DNA of 64,000 nucleotides from Marisediminicola sp040546025. Lineage in GTDB: Bacteria; Actinomycetota; Actinomycetes; Actinomycetales; Microbacteriaceae. Where the stretch lies: positions 1 to 64,000 of the forward strand of contig NZ_JBEPNA010000005.1 in assembly GCF_040546025.1 (NCBI RefSeq). The letters run 5' to 3'. The position numbers and the translations under genes are program-made. Positions 8,100 through 15,694 of the stretch are shown one piece after another. The notes below the pieces were generated by a model. The model did no database searches. It saw only the letters and a program-made list of their open reading frames with translations, and was not told where the DNA came from. Each line of letters starts with the position of its first letter. Positions within the stretch are counted from its first letter, which is position 1.

Positions 8100-9367
8100 T
8101 GACGAGCCGCCCCTCCCTCGCGCGGAAGCTCGGCCTCGCCGACGCCGTGTTCATCGGCCTGGGGTCGATGATCGGCGCCGGCGTCTTCGCCGCGTTCACC
8201 CCCGCAGCGCACGCGGCGGGAAACGGGCTGCTGGTCGGGTTGGCCGTCGCCGCTGTCGTCGCAGTATGCAACGCGCTCGCATCGGCGCAGCTCGCCGCCG
8301 TCTACCCCGAGTCGGGTGGCACCTACGTGTACGGGCGCCGGGTGCTTACGCCGTGGTGGGGGTTTTTCGCCGGCTGGAGTTTCGTGATCGGCAAGACCGC
8401 GAGTTGCGCGGCAATGGCGCTCACCTTCGCCTTCTACGCCGCGCCGACCGGGTGGGAGAGGCCGGTCGCGGTCGCCGCCGTCGTCGGACTCGCCGCCGTC
8501 AACTACCGCGGGGTGACGCGCACAGCCGCGCTCACCCGCGCGATCGTGGTCGTCGTTCTTATCGCCCTCGCCGCCGCGGTGGCCGCCGGCGGCAGCGTGA
8601 TCGGCGGCCCTGCGGGGTTCGCGCAGCAGGCCGACCCGGGCGGGCTGCTCGCGGGCGGCGGGTACGGGATCCTGCAGTCGGCCGGCCTGCTGTTCTTCGC
8701 GTTTGCCGGCTACGCGCGCATCGCCACGATGGGTGAAGAGGTACGCAACCCGGAGCGCACCATCCCACGCGCCATCGTGATCGCGCTGGCCGTCACGGTC
8801 GTCGTCTATGCACTTGTCGCCGTTACACTGCTCGGCGTGCTCGGCCCCGACGGAGTGGCCTCCTCGGCGGCGCCGCTCGCCGACACCGTTCGCGCGAGCG
8901 GATGGGACTGGGCAGCCCCTCTCGTGCGGCTGGGAGCTGCGGCGGCGTCCCTCGGTGCCCTGCTCGCTCTGATCGCGGGAATCGGCCGGACGACCCTCGC
9001 GATGGCGAGGGAGGGCGACCTTCCGCGCTGGCTCGCCTCCGTGCATCCGAAATTCGCGGTCCCGCACCGCGCCGAGGTCGTGCTCGCCGTCGTCGTGAGC
9101 CTGCTCGTGCTCACCGTCGACCTCCGCGGGGCGATCGGATTCTCCTCGTTCGGGGTGCTGCTCTATTACTTTGTCGCGAATGTCGCCGCGTTCCGGCAGC
9201 CCGCGGCTGAGCGGCGCTACCCGCGCGCGCTGCAGCTTCTCGGGGCGGCGTCGTGCGTGATCCTCGTCGTGACCCTGCCGCCGGTCGGGGTTGCCGTCGG
9301 CACCGGAGTGCTCGTGCTGGGCGCGGCCTATCGGATCGCCTCGGTGCGGCGCGCTGCACGATCGTGA
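8099..9367 (+). CDS. APC-family amino acid permease
   Basis: This 422-residue integral membrane protein has about 11-12 hydrophobic helices. The first helix carries the APC signature GLGSMIGAGVFAAF, where the unwound Gly-rich stretch binds substrate, and FAFAGYARIATMGEEVRNPERTIPRAI matches the conserved helix-6 loop of the family. The start codon shares one base with the stop of the ABC ATPase (TGATG), so it is the last gene of that operon, suggesting that the imported compound yields an amino acid or amine. Its stop codon is the first part of the palindrome at 9365. Confidence 0.85.
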   Translation: MTSRPSLARKLGLADAVFIGLGSMIGAGVFAAFTPAAHAAGNGLLVGLAVAAVVAVCNALASAQLAAVYPESGGTYVYGRRVLTPWWGFFAGWSFVIGKTASCAAMALTFAFYAAPTGWERPVAVAAVVGLAAVNYRGVTRTAALTRAIVVVVLIALAAAVAAGGSVIGGPAGFAQQADPGGLLAGGGYGILQSAGLLFFAFAGYARIATMGEEVRNPERTIPRAIVIALAVTVVVYALVAVTLLGVLGPDGVASSAAPLADTVRASGWDWAAPLVRLGAAAASLGALLALIAGIGRTTLAMAREGDLPRWLASVHPKFAVPHRAEVVLAVVVSLLVLTVDLRGAIGFSSFGVLLYYFVANVAAFRQPAAERRYPRALQLLGAASCVILVVTLPPVGVAVGTGVLVLGAAYRIASVRRAARS

Positions 9368-9378
9368 GAGTGCTCTCA
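9365..9378. promoter_or_regulatory. Palindrome TGAGAGTGCTCTCA upstream of the histidine kinase (site 1)
   Basis: A 14-bp palindrome with two perfect 6-bp arms. It ends 41 nt before the kinase start codon, and a -10-like CATACT follows 29 nt downstream, 6 nt before the ATG. If the transcript is leaderless, the site is centred near -48, a usual activator position. Near-identical sites lie at 12150 and 13732. Proposed binding site of the response regulator encoded at 10928; this is inference. Confidence 0.6.
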
Positions 9379-9419
9379 TGAACGCCGGCCCGCCGTGGGA
9401 CGCTCGCCATACTGGAGTG

Positions 9420-10931
9420 ATGCGCGGCATCGGGAAGGGACGGCTTCGCCTTCGGCGATGGTCTGTCCGCTCGCGCATCCTCACCTCGATCCTGCTCGTC
9501 ACGGCCGTCGGGATGACTCTCGCCGGCGCGAGCGCGTTCCTTCTTCAGCGGGAACGCACCCTCCTCGACATCGACGAGCGGCTGCTGTCGAGGGTCGAGT
9601 CCGCCCGGTTCGTTGTGACGGGGGAGACCTCGGCGACCGTCGCTGACGACACCGTCGCCGCAGCTCCGGGCGCGCCGGGCTTCGCGACGACGACCGAAGC
9701 GCTCGAGGCGGTGCTCGCCCGCGTGGTCCCCGACCGCAATGAGAGTTCGCTCGGGCTCATCGACGGCGCCGCAACGTTCGTGCCCGGCGTCGAGATCGAC
9801 TTCCACCTCGAGGAGGACCCGTCGCTCGTCTCCCGCGTCGCCGCGGAGGTCACCGACGGCACGGTCCGCCTCGGCACCGCAGTCTCGCCGCTCGGGCAGC
9901 TGCGCTACATCGCCGCTCCGATATCGGTGGAGGGCGACGCTCAGCAGGGCGTCTACCTCACGGCGATCGATATGGGGGCGGAACTGCGCGAGCTCACCCG
10001 CGCGTTCACGACCTACTCGTTGGTCGCGGCGGGTTCCCTCGCCGCCGTCGGCCTTGTCGGCTGGTTCGTCGCCGGCCGGTTGCTGCGCCCCATCCGGCAA
10101 CTTCGTGCAGCAGCATCCCGCATCACGGCGAGCGAGCGTAACGAACGCATCCCTGTCGTCGGCAACGACGACATCTCCGACCTCACCGGCACCGTCAACG
10201 ACATGCTCGACCGGCTCGATAACGCCCTGACGAGCCAGCGCCAGCTGCTCGACGACGTGTGCCATGAACTCAAGACTCCGATCACGATCCTGCGCGGCCA
10301 CCTCGAGTTGCTGGATCCCGCCGACGCCGCGGAGGTGGCATCCACCCGCGCCCTCGCGATCGACGAACTCGACCGCATGGTCGGCCTCGTCGACGACATC
10401 GAGTCGCTGGCCGAGAGCCAGAACACTGTGCGGGCGCGCATCGCCACCGACCTCGCCGACCTCACTACCGACGTCTTCGCGAAGGCGACGGGCATGCCCG
10501 GGCACGAGTGGGTGCTGGGGGAGGCGGTCCAGTTGAGCGCAGCGATCGACCCCGCACGCATTACCCAGGCCTGGCTGCATCTCGTCGACAACGCCGCCAA
10601 GTACTCCGCGGTGGGCACCCGCATCGAGATCGGCAGCACGGCCCACTACTCCCCGCTCGACCACGACTCGGCCGACGCCGTAGAGTTCTGGGTCGCCGAC
10701 GAGGGGCCGGGGATTCCGCCGGGCAGCGAGGACCGCATCTTCGAACGCTTCGGGCGGGTCGACGCCGGGCGCGGTATCCAGGGGTCGGGACTCGGGCTGC
10801 CGATCGTCAAGGCCATCGCAGCGGCCCACGGCGGGCGGGTCAGCCTGTCGACCTCGCCGGCCGGTTCACGGTTCGGAATTGTCGTGCCCCTGGTCGGCAG
10901 TTCTCAGCGTGAGGAGACGGACGAGCCATGA
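9420..10931 (+). CDS. Two-component sensor histidine kinase
   Basis: This 503-residue membrane kinase has TM1 at about residues 20-40, an extracytoplasmic sensor domain of about 160 residues, TM2 near SLAAVGLVGWFVAGRLL, then HAMP, the HisKA helix DDVCHELKTPI with phospho-accepting His282, and an ATPase domain (N box DNAAKYS, G1 DEGPGIP, G2 GSGLGLPIVKAIAAAHGG). The start at 9420 has a -10-like CATACT exactly 6 nt upstream, so the mRNA may be leaderless; an upstream in-frame ATG at 9378 overlaps the palindrome and is less likely. It overlaps the regulator gene by 4 nt. The signal is unknown. Confidence 0.92.
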   Translation: MRGIGKGRLRLRRWSVRSRILTSILLVTAVGMTLAGASAFLLQRERTLLDIDERLLSRVESARFVVTGETSATVADDTVAAAPGAPGFATTTEALEAVLARVVPDRNESSLGLIDGAATFVPGVEIDFHLEEDPSLVSRVAAEVTDGTVRLGTAVSPLGQLRYIAAPISVEGDAQQGVYLTAIDMGAELRELTRAFTTYSLVAAGSLAAVGLVGWFVAGRLLRPIRQLRAAASRITASERNERIPVVGNDDISDLTGTVNDMLDRLDNALTSQRQLLDDVCHELKTPITILRGHLELLDPADAAEVASTRALAIDELDRMVGLVDDIESLAESQNTVRARIATDLADLTTDVFAKATGMPGHEWVLGEAVQLSAAIDPARITQAWLHLVDNAAKYSAVGTRIEIGSTAHYSPLDHDSADAVEFWVADEGPGIPPGSEDRIFERFGRVDAGRGIQGSGLGLPIVKAIAAAHGGRVSLSTSPAGSRFGIVVPLVGSSQREETDEP

Positions 10932-11584
10932 GCAGCATCCTGATTGCGGAGGACGAGGAACGCATCTCCCTCTTCGTCGGCAAGGGCCTGCGCGCCGCCG
11001 GCTACTCGGCGTCGATCGTGACCAGCGGCCCGGACGCCCTGAGTCACGCCCTCACCGGAAGCTACGACCTCGTGCTGCTCGACGTCGGGCTCCCCGGGTT
11101 CGACGGCTTCGAGGTGCTGCGGCGGCTCCGGACGCAGGACGCGTCGTTGCCGGTGATCATGCTCACCGCCCGTACCGCGGTGGCCGACACGGTCACCGGA
11201 CTCGACGCCGGTGCCAACGACTACCTCGCCAAGCCGTTCAAGTTCGACGAGCTCCTCGCGCGCATCCGGGTGCGACTGAGGGACGCCGGCCAGGTCGTCA
11301 CCGCTGAGCTGAGCCACGGCGACCTCGCGCTCGACATCCGCACGCGGCGGGCGATGGTCGGCGAGCGCAGCGTCGACCTGTCCGCGCGGGAGTTCGCCCT
11401 CGCCGAGGAGTTCTTGCGCTACCCCGACCAGGTGCTGAGCCGCGAACAACTGCTCAGCCGCGTCTGGGGGTTCGACTTCGACCCCGGCTCCAACGTCGTC
11501 GACGTGTACGTGCGCTACCTGCGGGCCAAGTTCGGTGCCGAGCGGATCGAGACGGTGCGCGGCATGGGGTATCGGCTGCGCTGA
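10928..11584 (+). CDS. OmpR/PhoB-family response regulator
   Basis: A 218-residue regulator. The receiver domain has acidic residues D9 and E10, phospho-acceptor D52 (LVLLDVGLPG), the switch Thr in MLTART, and the conserved Lys in LAKPFKF. The C-terminal winged-helix domain contains SAREFALAEEFLRYPDQVLSREQLL and the recognition region SNVVDVYVRYLRAKFG. The start overlaps the kinase stop by 4 nt (ATGA), so the pair is made together. Candidate DNA targets are the three palindromes at 9365, 12150 and 13732. Confidence 0.93.
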   Translation: MSSILIAEDEERISLFVGKGLRAAGYSASIVTSGPDALSHALTGSYDLVLLDVGLPGFDGFEVLRRLRTQDASLPVIMLTARTAVADTVTGLDAGANDYLAKPFKFDELLARIRVRLRDAGQVVTAELSHGDLALDIRTRRAMVGERSVDLSAREFALAEEFLRYPDQVLSREQLLSRVWGFDFDPGSNVVDVYVRYLRAKFGAERIETVRGMGYRLR

Positions 11585-11611
11585 GCGACGCGTCGGTTGC
11601 ACTTCGCACAA

Positions 11612-11655
11612 ACGACGCAGCGCCCGGCCCCCCGAAGGGCCGGGCGCTGGGTCGT
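11612..11655. terminator. Bidirectional terminator hairpin between convergent genes
   Basis: A perfect 13-bp GC-rich stem (11618-11630 with 11637-11649, loop CCCGAA) is extended by ACGAC/GTCGT on the outside. It sits between the stops of the response regulator and the convergent secreted protein, so it can end both transcripts. Confidence 0.8.
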
Positions 11656-11660
11656 GCGGG

Positions 11661-12074
11661 CTAGTCGCTCGACGCGGGCGACGCGGCCGACGGGGCCGAG
11701 ACGGGCGACGCGGCGGACTGGACCGACACGGGTGACGCGGGCGAGACGGCGCTCACGGGCGACGCGGGCGACGGCGCCGACACGGGGGAGACGGGTGACG
11801 GGGCCGAGACGGGCGACGGGGCCGAGACGGGTGAGACGGCAGACTGCGCAGACACGGGCGAGGTCGTGCTCGTGGCCGAGACACTGTTCGACGGGACGAG
11901 AACGGGTGACTCGTTCACGCGATCGTCGATGCGCGTAATGCCGGTGCCCACCTGGTCGCCCGAGCGGTCGCTGATCGACATCTCACTGGCCTGAGCCACG
12001 GCACCGCCGGCGAGGAGGCCGAGACCCAGCACGGATGCGGCTCCGACTGCTACCCACTTCTTCCTGCTGTCCAT
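11661..12074 (-). CDS. Secreted Ser/Pro/Val/Ala-repeat protein
   Basis: This 137-residue protein starts at MDSRKKW with a good GGAGA ribosome site. Residues 1-30 form a Sec signal peptide with cleavage probable near AQAS. After ~40 residues containing SDRSGDQVGTGITRIDDRVN, the rest is a repeat of SPVSA/SPASPVS units without Cys, charged residues or a membrane anchor, so it is likely an extended, secreted or wall-associated chain. It is convergent with the two-component operon, and its promoter region carries palindrome site 2 with extra TGAGAG half-sites. This suggests it is an output of that system. Function unknown. Confidence 0.75.
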   Translation of the reverse strand: MDSRKKWVAVGAASVLGLGLLAGGAVAQASEMSISDRSGDQVGTGITRIDDRVNESPVLVPSNSVSATSTTSPVSAQSAVSPVSAPSPVSAPSPVSPVSAPSPASPVSAVSPASPVSVQSAASPVSAPSAASPASSD

Positions 12075-12108
12075 GTGATTCTCCTTGTCGTTGGTGCTGG
12101 TGATGGTT

Positions 12109-13356
12109 CTATGTTTCTGCATCGGTGTGAGACGAATGAGAGGCAGTCGTGAGAGCACTCTCATCTTCTGAGGCGGCAAAGTCTGCGAATACGGCGGCGG
12201 AGAGCCGCACCGCCGTCGGCACCGACACCGAGCCGGAGAGGGCATGGCCGAGCAGGTGGGTCGCGGTGATGGCGGTCGCTCGCGCGGCGAATCCGGGATC
12301 GTCCCCGCGGGCCCAGCGGCGCCGTGACCGATCGGCGAGCGATCGTGCCGTCTCGGCGAGCCCGGGTTCGCCGACTCCGTCGCGGTGCTCCGCCGTCACA
12401 AGCAGGTGCGCGACGAGAGCGGCCGCGTCATCTGTGGGATCCCCGAGGCCGGCCGTGTCGATGTCGAGCACCCCCACGATCTCCGTCGGGTTCACCGGGT
12501 CGACGAAGACCTGGCCGAGGTGGAGGTCGCCGTGCACCGTGATGGAGGGCGGGGGCCCTCCTCGGGCATAGTGCTCGGCGATGAGCTCGCGAGTGCGCTC
12601 GAGGTCGGCGCGGCTGTCGGGGGCGATGACCTCGAGGCGTCGTCGGTACCAGTCCAGTCGGGCGACGAGCGACGCACGCGCCGCGGTCTCGCTCGGCACC
12701 GAGTTGATGCGGGCGACGAGTCGGTCGAGGGCGTCGAGGAAGGCATCGCCGGCGGCAATCCCTGGAAGGATTCCGATGGCCGGGGCCCCGGGGAGGGTGT
12801 CGAGGACGACGATGCCGTCGGATGCGGAGGCGCGCACGCCCGGCACAGGGAGACCATGGCGCTGCCACAGCTCGTGCCGGGAGCGGATGAGATCTACGGC
12901 CTCGGGCTTGACGACTTTGAGGTAGAGGATGCCGGTTGCGGTCGTCATGCGCACGACGGCGCGTTTACCCGGCCGGTAGGCGACGATCTCGAGAGCGAGC
13001 CCCGTCGCGTCGAGTCCGAGACGCTCGAGCAGCACACCGGCGGCCGCTGGGAAGACTGCCGCGGCGAGGGCCGGAAGCCGGGGGTCGCGGGGGTAGAGCC
13101 AGATATCGATTCTCTGCCCGCTGTCGTCGTCTCGCAGCCGGAGCACGCCGGGCCGTTCCCGGCCGCGTGGGTGGCTCGCGGCGTAGACGATCTGAGTCTC
13201 GCGGCTGCCGTCCGCCGCCTCGACGTCGACCTCGTGCCCGGTGGTGAATCCCTCGCCCGTCGCCTCGGAATGGAACTGTCGTGAGGCGATGAGCGTGAGC
13301 CCGAGCGAGGCGGCGACTGCCTCGAGTGCGCCGCCCCAGTCGTCAGTCGTCGTCAT
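12109..13356 (-). CDS. Aminoglycoside-phosphotransferase-like kinase (APH fold)
   Basis: This 415-residue cytoplasmic protein has the two APH/choline-kinase landmarks: the catalytic loop VHGDLHLGQVFVDP and the metal-binding VLDIDTAGLGDPTDD. The N-terminal ~140 residues form an unrecognised domain rich in Arg and Asp, which real aminoglycoside kinases lack, so a role in resistance should not be assumed. The start at MTTTDDWGG lies 14 nt inside the preceding acidic-tail gene with no visible ribosome site, so it is probably translationally coupled; upstream Met codons in the frame are antisense to the poly-Asp tail. The substrate is unknown; sugar or small-molecule phosphorylation is possible. 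Confidence 0.75.
   Translation of the reverse strand: MTTTDDWGGALEAVAASLGLTLIASRQFHSEATGEGFTTGHEVDVEAADGSRETQIVYAASHPRGRERPGVLRLRDDDSGQRIDIWLYPRDPRLPALAAAVFPAAAGVLLERLGLDATGLALEIVAYRPGKRAVVRMTTATGILYLKVVKPEAVDLIRSRHELWQRHGLPVPGVRASASDGIVVLDTLPGAPAIGILPGIAAGDAFLDALDRLVARINSVPSETAARASLVARLDWYRRRLEVIAPDSRADLERTRELIAEHYARGGPPPSITVHGDLHLGQVFVDPVNPTEIVGVLDIDTAGLGDPTDDAAALVAHLLVTAEHRDGVGEPGLAETARSLADRSRRRWARGDDPGFAARATAITATHLLGHALSGSVSVPTAVRLSAAVFADFAASEDESALTTASHSSHTDAET
12150..12163. promoter_or_regulatory. Palindrome TGAGAGCACTCTCA upstream of the secreted repeat protein (site 2)
   Basis: A perfect 14-bp palindrome, 75 nt upstream of the secreted-protein start. Additional same-orientation half-sites lie at 12137 (TGAGAG) and 12128 (TGAGAC). 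The site lies inside the 3' end of the phosphotransferase-like gene, so it must be read as promoter DNA embedded in coding sequence. The longer distance to the start fits a leadered mRNA with its own ribosome site. Confidence 0.6.
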
Positions 13357-13690
13357 CGGGGTCGTCGTCATCGTCGACGTCATCAAATTCATCGTCGTCC
13401 TCGTCGGGCTCATCATCGTCGTCGATGACCGACGGCGGCTGTGGTGTGACGGGCTGTGGTGTGACGGGCTGCGGCGCGGGGGCAGTCACCTCCGCGGGCG
13501 GCGGCTGAACTGGGTCGGATGCCGGCGGTTCAGGGGCCGGCGCCGGCGGCACGACGATGGGCGCGATCTGCTGCACCTCTCCGACCCGGTCCGCCGACAG
13601 TGCTCCAGAGGCCACCACCCCGCCGATGAGCACCCCGGTGAGCAGGGCGACCACAAGGATCGCCGCGGTACCCAGCACCGAGCGGTTCAT
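13343..13690 (-). CDS. Small membrane-anchored protein with poly-Asp tail
   Basis: A 115-residue protein. One N-terminal membrane helix (TAAILVVALLTGVLIGGVVA) is followed by a Pro-rich linker with repeats (QPVTPQPVTPQPP) and a C-terminal run of 27 residues that is almost entirely Asp and Glu. The tail faces outside if the helix acts as a signal anchor and could bind divalent cations; that is inference. A -10-like CAGGAT lies 6 nt before the ATG, and palindrome site 3 lies 41 nt before it, the same geometry as at the histidine kinase. It overlaps the phosphotransferase-like gene by 14 nt. Confidence 0.72.
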   Translation of the reverse strand: MNRSVLGTAAILVVALLTGVLIGGVVASGALSADRVGEVQQIAPIVVPPAPAPEPPASDPVQPPPAEVTAPAPQPVTPQPVTPQPPSVIDDDDEPDEDDDEFDDVDDDDDPDDDD

Positions 13691-13731
13691 GCTCCCATCC
13701 TGCCCGGCCACGCTCCCGTCGGTGCCGAAGA

Positions 13732-13745
13732 TGAGAGGCTTCTCA
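13732..13745. promoter_or_regulatory. Palindrome TGAGAGGCTTCTCA upstream of the poly-Asp protein (site 3)
   Basis: A 14-bp palindrome like those at 9365 and 12150 with one mismatch between arms. It ends 41 nt before the start of the poly-Asp gene and 29 nt before its CAGGAT -10-like box, matching the spacing at the kinase promoter exactly. Confidence 0.6.
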
Positions 13746-13771
13746 TGGGGGTGGCGTCTCGCTTCAACGAA

Positions 13772-13802
13772 AAATGGCCGCCCGCGAAGCGGACGACCAT
13801 TT
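13772..13802 (-). terminator. Terminator of the betaine-type ABC operon
   Basis: A hairpin pairs AAATGG...GCGG with its complement around a GAA loop with two mismatches. Read on the minus strand it is followed by a run of T, as expected for an intrinsic terminator just after the binding-protein gene. Confidence 0.7.
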
Positions 13803-13819
13803 CACTTATCGAACGGGAA

Positions 13820-14716
13820 TCAGGCGGTGAGGCCGTCGACCCATTCCTGGTTCTCGTCGATCCAGGTCTGCACGATTTCCTCGTACTCGCTGGCGTCCGC
13901 TCCGGTGCCGAACATCTTGTTCTGCAGGGAGTCGAGCGGTGCGGTCTCCATCTCGAAGTTTTCGAGCCAGCCGTTCAGCGTGGGGTAGTCGTCGCCGAAA
14001 CCGGTGCGCGAGAACGTGTGAAGGCCCTCGGCGTCGCCCAGGGCGCCCTCCGGGTCGGTGAGGTCCTTGATCGGGAACGCGTCATAGGCCCAGTGCGGGT
14101 GCCACAGAGTGACGGCGATGTTTTCGCCGGCATCCGTCGCGGCCTTGAGCTCAGTGAGCATCGCGGCGGTGGAGGAGGTCGGGAACTCGAACTCGTCGAG
14201 CTCGTACGTCGGGATGACGTTCTCCTCGGTGATCTTCGTGAGGCCCGCGCCCGGCTCAATGCCGATGATCCGGTTGTCGAAGAGGTCGCCGTTCTCGGCA
14301 AGCTCAGAGAGCGAGTCGATCGGGGCATCCTCGTTCACGGCGATGCTGAGCGTCGCGTCAGTGTTCCAGGTGCCGACGTCGACGATGTCGTCGCCGTACT
14401 CCTCGACATACTCCGCGTGGGTGCCGGGCAGCCACACATCCATGTTGAGGTCGTAGTCGCCGGAGGAGAGTCCGACGAAACCGGCCGCGACATCCGCGTA
14501 CTCGAGCTCGACGTTGTAGCCCTCTTCCTCGAGCACGGCGGCCCAGAGGTAGCTGACGGCTTCGCCCTCGGGCCAGCCGTTGAACACGGCGATCGTGACG
14601 TCTTGGGCATCACCGTTCTCGAGGCTCGATGCATCGGCGTCAGTGGAGCACCCGGCGAGGGCGATGAGTCCTGCAGCTCCCGCAAATGCGAAAGCGGTCT
14701 TGATGGACTTCTTCAT
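13820..14716 (-). CDS. proX: Glycine betaine/proline ABC transporter binding lipoprotein
   Basis: This 298-residue protein has a signal peptide with lipobox LIALAGC. The mature part is an OpuAC-type ligand-binding domain: VFNGWPEGEAVSYLWAAVLEEEGYNV, the MDVWLPGTHAEY segment, and LWHPHWAY, whose aromatic residues form the cage for quaternary ammonium groups in this family. The ribosome site GGAAAGG precedes the ATG. It is the last gene of the ATPase-permease-binding protein operon. Ligand is probably betaine or proline-betaine. Confidence 0.9.
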   Translation of the reverse strand: MKKSIKTAFAFAGAAGLIALAGCSTDADASSLENGDAQDVTIAVFNGWPEGEAVSYLWAAVLEEEGYNVELEYADVAAGFVGLSSGDYDLNMDVWLPGTHAEYVEEYGDDIVDVGTWNTDATLSIAVNEDAPIDSLSELAENGDLFDNRIIGIEPGAGLTKITEENVIPTYELDEFEFPTSSTAAMLTELKAATDAGENIAVTLWHPHWAYDAFPIKDLTDPEGALGDAEGLHTFSRTGFGDDYPTLNGWLENFEMETAPLDSLQNKMFGTGADASEYEEIVQTWIDENQEWVDGLTA

Positions 14717-14758
14717 TGTTGCCTTTCCTGTTGCTGTTGCTGTGTTGACGGGGAAGTT

Positions 14759-15694
14759 CTAGAGGGAAGCGCCGACGGGGGCGTCCTTGGTCGCGGCGGC
14801 GGGCGCGGGGGTGGGTGCCGCCTCGACAGGGGATGCCTTTGTGCGCCACGGCGTCCACATTGTGCGTCGCTTGCCGCTCAGCGCTGCCGTGAGCCGGTCG
14901 AGGTAGATCGCAATGATCACGACCGACAGTCCTGCCTCAAAGCCGAGAGCCACATCGATGCGGCTGAGTGCCTGCACGACATCGCTGCCGAGTCCGCCGC
15001 CGCCGACGAGTCCGGCGATGACCACCATCGAGAGCGAGAGCATGATGACCTGGTTGATGCCGGCCATGATCGTGGGCATCGCGAGGGGCAGCTGGATCTG
15101 GCGCAGGATGCGCCACGGCGACGAGCCGAAGGCGTGGCCGGCCTCGACGACCTCCTTGTCGACCCCTCGGATGCCGAGCTCCGTGAACCGAACGCCGGGC
15201 GCCATGGCGAAGACAATCGTGGCGACAATACCGGGTACGACGCCGACCCGGAACAGGATCAGTGCCGGCACGAGGTACACGAACGCGGGCATGGTCTGCA
15301 GGAAGTCGAGAATCGGCCGAATGGTCGCCGAGGCGCGATTCGACCGCGCCGCAACGATGCCGAGGGGCACGCTGATCGCGATAGCGATCGCGCTCGCCAC
15401 GAGAACGAGCGCGAGGCTCGCCATCGAGTTCTCCCATTGATTTACACCGACGATGACGAGAAGGCCCACGATGGTGCCGACGGCGAATTTCCACCCCTTC
15501 ACGAAGTAGGCGAGTGCGGCCGCGATGATGATGATCGCCCAGAACGGCGGACTGAGCAGCACGAACTCGACCGCCTCGTACAGCGAGACGAGCACGAGCC
15601 TGATGAGGTCGAAGAGGGGGCGAAGGCTTTCGGTCAGCACATCGATGCCGTCGGAGACAATGTCGCCGAGGGGCAGGCGGAAGTCGGTGATCAT
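14759..15694 (-). CDS. proW: Glycine betaine/proline ABC transporter permease
   Basis: A 311-residue permease whose 5' end overlaps the ATPase stop by 4 nt. It has an N-terminal extension with two hydrophobic segments, then the OpuAB/ProW core of five helices. The contact loop is VEAGHAFGSSPWRILRQIQLPLAMPTIMAGINQVIMLSLSMVV, strongly conserved in betaine importers. The C-terminal ~35 residues are Ala/Pro rich and probably disordered. Confidence 0.9.
   Translation of the reverse strand: MITDFRLPLGDIVSDGIDVLTESLRPLFDLIRLVLVSLYEAVEFVLLSPPFWAIIIIAAALAYFVKGWKFAVGTIVGLLVIVGVNQWENSMASLALVLVASAIAIAISVPLGIVAARSNRASATIRPILDFLQTMPAFVYLVPALILFRVGVVPGIVATIVFAMAPGVRFTELGIRGVDKEVVEAGHAFGSSPWRILRQIQLPLAMPTIMAGINQVIMLSLSMVVIAGLVGGGGLGSDVVQALSRIDVALGFEAGLSVVIIAIYLDRLTAALSGKRRTMWTPWRTKASPVEAAPTPAPAAATKDAPVGASL

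Noticed and set aside
12109..13356. Aminoglycoside resistance gene
   Set aside because: Only the general kinase motifs match; the N-terminal domain and context do not fit known resistance enzymes.
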